A stretch of 64,000 bases of DNA, from NCBI GenBank assembly GCA_038503035.1, contig JAVSML010024014.1, forward strand, positions 1 through 64,000. The letters run 5' to 3'. How positions within the stretch are numbered: position 1 is the first letter of the stretch; each line of letters opens with the position of its first letter. The translations under genes and the position numbers were made by a program. This DNA is from Crocodylus rhombifer (Eukaryota > Chordata > Crocodylia > Crocodylidae). This document shows, one piece after another, positions 55,458 to 64,000 of this stretch. A model generated the notes under the pieces. The model searched no databases. It was not told the origin of the DNA and saw nothing but the letters and a program-made list of their open reading frames with translations.

Positions 55458-57421
55458 ACTTATATTTACTTTGTTCCCCACTTCCTCGACCCAGTGCAGA
55501 TTGTTTCCCTTATAGAAACACATACTCTTGCCTTACAGATGTCCAAGTTCAGGTATTAAGGGTGTGCTGGATGAAAGAAAAAGTCGTCCCTACTTTCCCT
55601 GGTAGGCAGGGAGAAAATGAAAATAGAAAAAAATGAAAAGGGAAATATCTTGAAGGATAAATGTTCATTGGAAAAAAAAAGTACACACACACACACACGT
55701 TTTCTTTTTAAAATATTAAAAAAGGGATGATTAATATTTAATATTAACTAGGTGAAAGGAAATACTGGGTGATGGAAAGGAAGGACATGAGAGAGATAAG
55801 AAAGTATTTGGGGGTAAAGGAGAAGACATGGGTAGTGGGGGAAGGGATAAGAGTACTGAAAATTATTCTTTTTTTAAATACTGGTAAATTTATGATACTA
55901 GCTTGTGATGCATATTACACTCCAAAAACAGCCTTTTGTTTATATGAGTAAATTTACATTTTATTGCCATCACTTAAGTCCTCTATGACCTTGAACTATA
56001 GACCTGGCTGATTTCTTGAATATGGTGGTTGGCAGACATCAGACTTTTGCCACTGGCAGAAAAAAAAATCCCTGTGTTGCTGTTTGACTACTTAGTTTAA
56101 GTATTATGCTAACATAGCAGAAGTGTTGGTCACATATTGCACAAAAGATGAGTATGGGCTAGAGTTCAGACAGTAGACAAAGCCTTCAGATCAAATTTCC
56201 TGGGAAGATGGAGAAATAATTTTGGTTCCTAACCTGTGATTAAAGTTTACTACCTCTGACAAAAACAATTGTATTTTTAAAGTGTAAGTTCTTTTGAAAA
56301 GGGAGCATATCTTTCTGTATGTTGTAAATTGCTGCATATTTTTACAGTACAGTTTTATCCTACTTTTTGTGTGGGAGGGAGATGCATGTTCTAACAGGAT
56401 TTAGTATCTCCTTCTGCCCATGTTGTCTACTCCAATTACTTCAGATGCAATTTATCCAAAATTAAAGGATTGCATTTATTTCTTTTTTTCAGGAAAAAAA
56501 GGGATAACTTGACACTTGATTTTAGTTTCTGCACAGTAGATTGTTTAAATCTACAAATACTCTGTGTGTGCCATATTTGTATGTAGTATCATTCTTCCAT
56601 GTTTTGTTTCTTGTTTAGCCTTCAAATGCAGTATTTATCAGTCTGCAGACCAAAACTATGTGCATGCCATATCATTACTAGCTCAGGGGGAATCATTCGA
56701 ACCAATGTAATTTACTCAATATTGGTCAGTTTGACTCCTGACCCTGGTCCCTTGACAGTGTATCCTTGGCAACCCTTGATGTGTATTAAGTCAGGATGTG
56801 CTTATTGGTCTCATCTGTGACAGCTTGCTAAAGGCTGCTTAACATAGCTTGGTCTTTTCAAAAGAAAATTAGAAATCCAATAATATATTGTATTCTGATC
56901 AAACTGGTATTTATATAAGCAGAGAAACTGTAACTTTTAAATTTACACCAAAACCCCAAGATGTATATATATATATATCTGATTTCCAGGTTCAAAATGA
57001 AAAAAAAAGAAACGAACATAAAGATGAACTGAGTATAAAATGCTATGTGATTTTGTGGGACAGTAATCAGGAGAACAAAAACATGGAGAAAACAGTCATC
57101 TTTTATTTTCAAAAATATTCTTCTTTATGAGGTTATATAAATCCTAATGTTCCAAATATATTTTCCTAACTCACAAGCAGAAGATGAATTAAATTCTACT
57201 TATAGGTATAACACTGCAAATTGACTTTAGTCAATGAGATTATGCTAATTTAAACCAGAAGCCTTTGGCCCACCTATCAAAAGCTATGGGACCAGGTCCT
57301 TAAATGCATCTTATCATTATGGTTGCACAAAACAGCTGCATAGTCAATTTAATGTGGTGCCTGGAGCTCTTTTTGTATGATGGGAACTTTTAGATAAAGC
57401 AAACCTGCTACACATCACCCT
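55458..57421. other. Noncoding AT-rich stretch with short simple repeats
   Basis: Includes (CA)n at about 55682-55698 and TA runs near 56963. About 57200-57300 (AATTGACTTTAGTCAATGAG, TTTGGCCCACC) resembles the ancient amniote repeat mentioned at 38180. No gene is supported. Confidence 0.45.
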
Positions 57422-57860
57422 GGGTACGTCTACATGAAATGTTTACTGCAGAGCTGACTAAATTAGCTCCACAATAAAATGTCAGCACCTACATGTGCAG
57501 TGCTATTAGGGCGGAATAAACTAATTAACTTGGCCACAGGATAGTACTGCCATACATGAGTACTATCCTACAGCAGAGGTATTAACTCTGCTGCACTGCA
57601 CATGTAGACACTGCCGGGGCTGGCTGGGGCATGAAGGTGCCTGAGCGCAAGGGCTGCCAGCTAGCTCTTCACTGTAGCACCCTGGTGCCTCAGTCGGCCC
57701 CTCTACAGCATGTTGACCTGGGTTGGGGCAGCCCTGCATTGGCAGGTTGACACCTGGGTCCCCCTGCCAGCTGAGGCTGCTCAGCCATAGCTCAACTTGC
57801 TTTAGGCCCGGTTGCATGTGCTAATACAGCACCCAGGAGCAATACCACATCTGAATTGAT
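57422..57860. mobile_element. Clan B element, right end lost or rearranged
   Basis: Left end GGGTACGTCTACATGAAATG, then the clan B body (GTTTACTGCAGAGCTGACTA, GCACATGTAGACACTGCCGG, CCAGCTGAGGCTGCTC, GCACCCAGGAGCAATA). The expected right end (ATTGCTGGTGTAGAAATACCC in the other copy) is not found; similarity fades near 57850. CCT precedes the left end, as at 54773. Confidence 0.65.
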
Positions 57861-58555
57861 TCAGCTGCATTAATTGTGTGCAACAGGCAACCTATCACCT
57901 GTTGTCCTACTTCAGCTTACATAAAAGGAAGATTATTTGAAGGGAACTTTCCCAAATTTCACACCATCTATTAGGTAAAAATAAATAAATAAATAAAATA
58001 AGTTGCTTAAATGATTTTAGGGAAGCAATCCATAACGAAATGCTTTTTTTTCAGAATACTATTATAAAAGTTTATCAGGCAGAAAACAAGGATTTCTTTC
58101 CAAACACCATTGAGATTATCGATAAAAAAGATATGTCAAATTTAGAAATTGACTTAGATTTTCACTTCCATAATCAACAGTATGGTTTAAAAAAGCCTGG
58201 TTAAAATATAGTAATAGTGTTTTAATTTTATTTGACCAATTTTAATTCCAACATTTATCAGAAAGCATTAGAACATCACAGGAAAGAAAGTTTTTGAGAG
58301 CTGCAACATAGTTTTAATTTGGGTATGATGCAGCAGAGTATTTGTATTAGTAGGCAACCATCTAAATTGATCCTTCTTTTTCAAATTTTTGCCCATCATT
58401 AGCTAATATAAGCATTTTTGTTTCAACTATCTGTTGGCTCGTTCATTAAACACATTCTGATCCTCTTTCATTAAAGACATTCCAGTTCTACAATGACTGA
58501 GGCAATAATCCAACAGACATCAGTCCCATTCACTCTCATCCAGGATCCCATCCTA
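57861..58555. other. Noncoding AT-rich stretch
   Basis: Contains an (AAAT)n run at about 57976-57999. No gene or element ends. Confidence 0.45.
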
Positions 58556-58892
58556 GGTCATGTATAGATGAAATGAGGGGCACATGTGCATGGCACTTTA
58601 AAGTGGGTTAAATGCTTTGCACCACTTTAATGGTGTTGGCATTTGCACACGTTGGTGGTGCATGCGTCCAGCTGCTGTAGCAAATTTGGTGGCCTAATGC
58701 ATCAGCCCCACCTCACCGCAGCCCAGGGACTGCTCTACCCACCAGCAGCTCACCCTCCTTTCCCTGCCACCAGAGAGGCAGGTAAGTTTGGGTATGTGCA
58801 CAATACAAGGGTTTAAAGGGCCCTAAATTGAAGCAGTAATTTTAAAAACCCACTGCTTCTATTTAGGGCTCCTGTTTCATCTACACATGCCT
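58556..58892. mobile_element. Clan D element (GG..CATGTGTAGATGAAA ends)
   Basis: Left end GGTCATGTATAGATGAAATG; reversed right end AGGCATGTGTAGATGAAACA. CTA precedes and TTA follows, 2 of 3 matching. The inner arms GGGGCACATGTG/AGGGCTCCTG and TTTAAAGTGGGTTAAA/TTTAAAGGGCCC add inverted similarity. 337 bp with a GC-richer middle, non-coding. Confidence 0.62.
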
Positions 58893-59964
58893 TTAGATTG
58901 CAATCTAGCCCATGTACTAAATGAGACAGGGATCCTATGGAAAAACAGTATGTGATTATATAATTAAAAATTGTTAAACACTCAGGGTGGAGGGTATGAA
59001 ATCAGAGGTTTCAGAAAACTTTACGTTGCAATCTCATATGCCTAAAGGAAACTCACTGGAATTTTAAAGGAACAACTTGTTCTCATCTTAATACAGTAGG
59101 ATAATTTTTTAAGTTGTGTATATATTTTAAGGGAGTGAACACCTCTGTATGCCAAGCTCATTACCACCATATTTTCCCAGTGTTACAAAATATATAATTT
59201 GAAACATCAGACCACAAAGCAGTATATTTATCTAAACATTGATTCCTTTGCCATGATGCATTTTAATGAGGTCATAGAAACTAATATAAAATATCACTAC
59301 TATGATAACAGGCACTGTACCAAGAAGTGTAATATTACAATATCTTTTTTTTTAAAGATTAATTTAGTCAAACTAGTTAATCCATAACATAATAGTTCAC
59401 ATGTTTTTGAATAATTATCTTAAGTTTCATAAAGAAGCCAAGGTTTGGAAAATAGCTCAAACTTTAACCTACTAAAAATAAACTGCACCCAGAGTCTGAC
59501 ACACAAAATGTTCTGATGCAGTGTGATATTTTGTGGAGGAAGAGACCTTTGGGGTAGAATGGGAAGTTAGACTTGGAATATATACATTGCAAATATATAA
59601 TTTAATATATTAAAGACAGTTTGTGGCAGAAACTGAAAGGAACCATCAAGGTACACAATTGGAATTTTGTCTTTCCTTATCATCATTCTGCAAAATGTTT
59701 AACTTCATACTAAATGTTTGGCTTCATAATAATTAGGTCTGTGTTCACATGCAAACTTATGGGTAATGATGTTAGTAGTATGTTGCCTGGTTCAGTCACT
59801 AGTGAAAGGAGTTGAAGGTCTCTCTGCTATTTCTTGGGCTATCAATGACAAATATATACTTTTGGAGAAAGCTCCTAAGTTGGTATAAGTTGTCACTTTT
59901 TTATGGCAGCAAAGGAGGAATTGACAATTTTCACTTGCTGTGGATCTGCCTCATTGGATTCAGT
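58893..59964. other. Noncoding AT-rich stretch, nothing seen
   Basis: Short chance frames only; no element ends. Confidence 0.45.
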
Positions 59965-60472
59965 GGGTACATGCAGATGTTACAGTTAGATTGACACGAC
60001 TAGGGTTAGATCAATCTAACTGCTGATCTGCACAGATGTTTGGGATGGTTAGATTGGGGGAAAAAATGGTGAGCCCTATATAAATTAGTTCACCTGAGGA
60101 GGTGAATTAAGTTAGACTGGAAACAGGTTACTTTAATCAACCAAATATCTGTACACATTTGGAGCACAGCCCAGGGTCTGGGAAAGCCCAGCCACTTGCC
60201 GTAGCCCCTGGGGCTATACTCTACCTCCCCACCAGGCTATTTTTAACTTCCCAATCCCCTTGTCCCTGGACGGACACCCCCCAACCCATGGACCTGCCAG
60301 GCTCTCTGCCCCAATCCTGCCAAATTCCGCTTTGCTTTGCCAATCCCACTTCCCACACACCTACTAGCTCCAACCTCCTGATCCCACCCACTGCTCTTCC
60401 CAACCTGACTTACTTAGACCAAGTCCCCAGCATGGCTTCCAGCACCAGTGAATGAGTGCACATGCTGTACCC
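59965..60472. mobile_element. Putative MITE-like element (family C)
   Basis: Left end GGGTACATGCAGATG; reversed right end GGGTACAGCATGTGCAC. AGT and AAT lie outside (2 of 3). GTTAGATTG and CAATCTAAC form inner inverted phrases at about 59985-60020. The C-rich passenger 60170-60440 resembles the C-rich middle of 17175-17988 in style only. Boundaries are tentative. Confidence 0.4.
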
Positions 60473-60570
60473 AATCTACAGTTATATAGCTTAATATAAA
60501 CAATGTGATTGTGGATCAAGTATGGTAAATGTGTGCACTTACCCAGTGAGATCAAGATCATGGTTACAAT

Positions 60571-61035
60571 TAGGGACCCACCAAAATTGCAATTTTGTGG
60601 ATTTCATGAAAATCAAGAAATCTGGCATTGTCCATGAAATGAGGGAGTGCCTGTGAAATCCACAAAAAAAAAAAGTAACTGAAAATAAACTGAAACTAAT
60701 CCTCATGCTGCTGTGGGCAGCAGTTAGGGGACTGCCAGCACAAAAGGGAGCCCAAGATGGCTGCTGACTCCGCCCCTTGCTGCTGATTGGCTGGAATGGC
60801 TACTTGTCATGTGGTCCTGCCCCTGTCCATTACTTGGCAGCATGGGGGGAGCCAGGGCCACATGATGGACAGGCTTCGCAACCAATCAGTGGTGAGGGGC
60901 GGGATCACTAGGGCCCCTTGGTCAATCTGATGCATGTGGGGAGGAGGGACTCAGCCCGATCAGTCTGCAAAAACTGTGGCTGGCCCAATGATCTCCCCAT
61001 GAAATTGCCTCCTGGAGTTGGGTAGACCATTATTT
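60571..61035. mobile_element. Degraded hAT-like element
   Basis: Left end TAGGGACCCACCAAAATTGC, then TTTCATGAAAATC, then GTGAAATCCAC, a pattern of an abundant sauropsid hAT group (TAGGGCCCTACCAAATTCACGG type). The right side has CCATGAAATTGCC and TTGGGTAGACCATTA, a weak inverted match. Inside are paired CTGATTGGCTGG and CCAATCAG and GTCATGTGG/CCACATGA, giving a foldable middle. No duplication found. Confidence 0.55.
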
Positions 61036-64000
61036 ATAATGTCTTAAATTAGTCCTGTGTGTTGTTTGTCCCTATTTTTTCTTCAAAGCTAAGTTAGATA
61101 TTAATATATGACACTACTCCATTAGTTTCATAGTTTATGGTCTTACCTGACTTTTTTTTCATCTGCACTAGTAATTCTTTCAGTTCTTCCATAAAAAGGA
61201 TAAATGAATTTTCACCCATATAAATAAAACAGAAACTGCATTATATATGCTACTTAACGAGCAGAACAAGAGAGAGTGAGGTTTCTCTGCAGACGTAGTC
61301 GCTCTTTTAAGTGCATCTCTCCCTAATTATATAAAATGTTAAATAAAGCATTATGGAACTTGAGTTTCTCTTCACTAATAGATCATGATTATAAACCAAG
61401 AAGAAACTTCTTGTAGTATTTCCTTTTAGTTATCAAGGCCCAGATCCTATGACACCTTGCTTATTTGCTAAGTTTATGTATTAGAGTACTTCAGCTAGGC
61501 TTGTTGTGTGCATACTCTTTGTAGGACTGTGAAGTACAGTAACTGGATGCAAATATGCTATGTATGTGCACATGCTAGACTAAATGCTTAGTTGATTCCA
61601 TCCCAAGGCACAATCCTCCTAGATAGCAATCCAAGAAAAAATAATAAATCATCATCCTAACCCTACCGTTGCAAAACCTGTTCATTCCCTGTACTACAAA
61701 CCTACCTATTTCCTGTTTTATCAGGTACAGTACTATTAAAACTGGGGACTGTTTACTGCTCTGTTAGGACAGTGCCAAGCACATTGGGTATCATAACAAA
61801 TCAACATTGTTACGAGTGTTTAATGCATAACATATGCAAGAATGTGTCCTAGTTCTCTTTTTGTGTGGGGATTTGTAATATTTTATTATATGGTACTGAG
61901 GAAGACTATTTAGTCCACTGGTTGGTGTAAATGAGTTTTATAGCTGTATTTTATATAAAGGAAGATAGCATGGCAAACAGGAGAAAATTGTATATCATTC
62001 AGTAAATAGGAAATGTCAGCATGCAGATATTTTTGTTCATGCTGTATGTGTAAGTGTGTCTAACTGAATTTACAATAAAATAAAGAGTGCTTTTAGCAAG
62101 TCTAACTTGTCTAAGAAGATTGAACTAGTGAGATTACCCTTTCATCAACACACACACATTCTCTCTGTCTCACACACAGACACACATACAAAAACAAACT
62201 TGTAATGAGCGAGTACTTTATCAAGGCCTCTCTCCATCCTTCATTAAATGACAGAAAATTGCTCTTTGCTGAGTTTGTCAATGCAGCTTTCCCTCCCAGA
62301 AGCCCATTTGTTTCACATGCTAGCACAGAATATTGCAGGAATTTGCAGATTTTAAATGACAAATGTGTCGAAGTTTACTTGGTTCTGAACTATTCTTTTC
62401 TGAGCTTGACTATAAGGTACAGTAACTTCCATATCAGGCCTAGAGTTTTTATTATGCACTGCAGATCTTGCTATTTCAGTAATACAATAAGAGCGGGCTG
62501 TGCTCTTTCCCTAGTTGGCAAATATCTCTGATGCATACTTTATCTAAAAAAGATTTCCTCTCCTTGGGTAGTATGATATATAGGGCCCTTTTACAGTAAA
62601 AGCACAAACAAAACAGCAAATGTCCTTCAGTTCACCCTTTCTGTTCTTTATTGAATTTGTCATATTTTTTTAATTGCACTTACATGTAATGGCAGGGAAA
62701 GGTTGCTTTTTATGAGTTAAAATCTTAAGAGTTTGACACCATAAAAGGAAACAGCACCTTCCAGGAGGGGAGGAACTTAATAATAACAGCTACTGTGCTT
62801 CTTTGTTAGAGTGACTCTTTGATGTGTAGGATTTTAATCAATGTAAATTACTGGGTTTTGCTGCAATGTTATGTCAAAGATATAATGTACTACATTGTTT
62901 GTTTGTGCAGTTATTATTTATTCATATACAAATTTAGCCACACAACATATTTTTTCCTGAAATTCTGTTATAAATCTGAATGGTGTAGGTGTAGGTTTAA
63001 GAGTACTTAAGTGCATATTGTGTCCAGCTTTCTATAAAGGCATACCAGATCTCATTGCTACATTTACATATGCTATGAATTTCAATCCAAACAAATGGAG
63101 AAGAGTTTTAGGACACAGCCTGCAGCATGGCATGTCCTTTAATTGCCATTTACATAGCAGAGGAATCATTAATTTCTAATTCACCTATTATTCACTCTCT
63201 TTAGTATGCTATGTCAATGTCAGTTTTGGGGCAGTGAAATAAATGTAGTTTCTGCGTTGCTTCAGTACTGCTACCTTTGTAGGTTTCTTTTAATGTTTTT
63301 TTGACCTTAGCAGAACACTACTTGGACATAGGCAGCTTAGGGCTCTTGTTTAGATATGATTTATGGTGCTACATTAACCCTTCATTGACCTAGAAATGCC
63401 CTAATATTAAAACAGTTTGACACACAGAAAATCAAAAGCCCTTTTATTGGAAGTGCTATTGTCCGCATCATAAGTTTCCCCAATGTGATGCCACAGTTAC
63501 ACCATCAATTTCCTACTACTATTGAACACTGTATTGAAAAACTAATGGACAGAATCCTTTGTCATTTCTGTCCCAGTGACCAGCAAATAGCTCAGTGAAA
63601 GTCTTTCCCTTCATATCACTTCAGGCATTTCTAAATGGCACATCTAAGACACTAGCTTAGCATTTTATGAAAGAGACATATGGCCAGATCCTGCTGAGTG
63701 CCACGTCATTCCTTGTGTTTAGATGCTCAGTCAATTCCCATTAATTCCTCTTGGAGCTGAAAGTGCACAGTGCCTCACAGCATTAGGGCATCATGGAGGT
63801 GGGAATGAAACATTCATTTTCTGTACTTCTGCTTTTGTGTTATAGCTTGAATTTTCCTGAAATTCATATTTTAAAAAGGAGGCAAGTGGGGGTTACTCTA
63901 ATGAATTGTGTCAGATTGTTCCAAAAACCTACAGAGAAAATTGCTAATAGGTTTACATTAGATCTTTTCCCTATTGGAAATAAATATACTTTTACTGGGG
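61036..64000. other. Noncoding AT-rich stretch, no gene seen
   Basis: No transposon ends. A CA/CT-rich run lies at 62144-62191. 63680-63790 (GGCCAGATCCTGCTGAGTGC, CTTGGAGCTGAAAGTG) again resembles an ancient amniote repeat. Unrepetitive AT-rich pieces such as 63050-63260 could be conserved noncoding DNA, but nothing in the sequence proves it. Confidence 0.45.
62144..62191. repeat. CA/CT-rich simple repeat
   Basis: ACACACACA, TCTCTCTGTCTC, ACACACAGACACACATAC: a compound interrupted microsatellite. Confidence 0.8.

Noticed and set aside
1..64000. CRISPR array, tRNA, rRNA, bacterial operon or bacteriophage content
   Set aside because: No regularly spaced direct repeats with unique spacers, no tRNA cloverleaf boxes and no coding density. 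The sequence is vertebrate noncoding DNA.

Overview
The window looks like nuclear DNA of a non-avian sauropsid. A crocodilian is most likely and a turtle is the alternative. It is AT-rich and CpG-poor, without compact open reading frames. It carries a CR1 LINE tail ending in an AAACTATG repeat, a Tx1/L1-like LINE, Penelope-like fold-back repeats, solo LTRs and many short hAT-, Tigger- and 3-bp-duplication-type DNA elements. That mixture argues against mammal, bird or fish. I found no host protein-coding exon, tRNA, rRNA or CRISPR array. The longer open frames are chance frames in GC-rich repeats or remnants of a LINE. This is therefore an intergenic or large-intron stretch, and the annotation is mainly of mobile elements.

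Layout. 1-6 kb: a solo LTR (1562-2511), a GC-rich degenerate tandem block and two diverged copies of a ~300-bp sequence. 7-10 kb: a Penelope-like inverted pair flanked by a perfect 12-bp duplication and itself split by a Tigger-like element, then a second Tigger-like element at 9436. 10-20 kb: mostly quiet AT-rich DNA with possible conserved noncoding elements. 20.3-21.9 kb: a CpG-rich solo LTR with a perfect 5-bp duplication and an internal 59-bp minisatellite. 23.8-26.5 kb: a CR1 tail and three hAT-type elements. 26.5-31.7 kb: quiet. 31.7-37.4 kb: a Tigger-like element, five features of a 3-bp-duplication transposon clan and a CR1 fragment (one clan copy nested in another), an LTR fragment and a Penelope-like fold-back. 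39.5-40.4 kb: a candidate enhancer-like block. 40.8-42.2 kb: a long hAT-type element carrying a GC-rich passenger. 43.9-49.8 kb: a Tx1-clade LINE on the minus strand, broken by a solo LTR and by a 218-bp hAT MITE with a perfect 8-bp duplication. 50-61 kb: more small transposons, one pair nested. 61-64 kb: quiet.

The clearest result is the nesting and boundary evidence: target-site duplications read directly from the sequence give relative insertion ages. The least explained items are the GGG..TCTACACG-ended clan with arbitrary 3-bp duplications, the decayed hammerhead-ribozyme-like cores in the Penelope-like repeats, and the pair of perfect 7-bp hairpins at the presumed 3' end of the Tx1-like LINE. 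Family names are from recognition of termini and motifs. No database search was possible.
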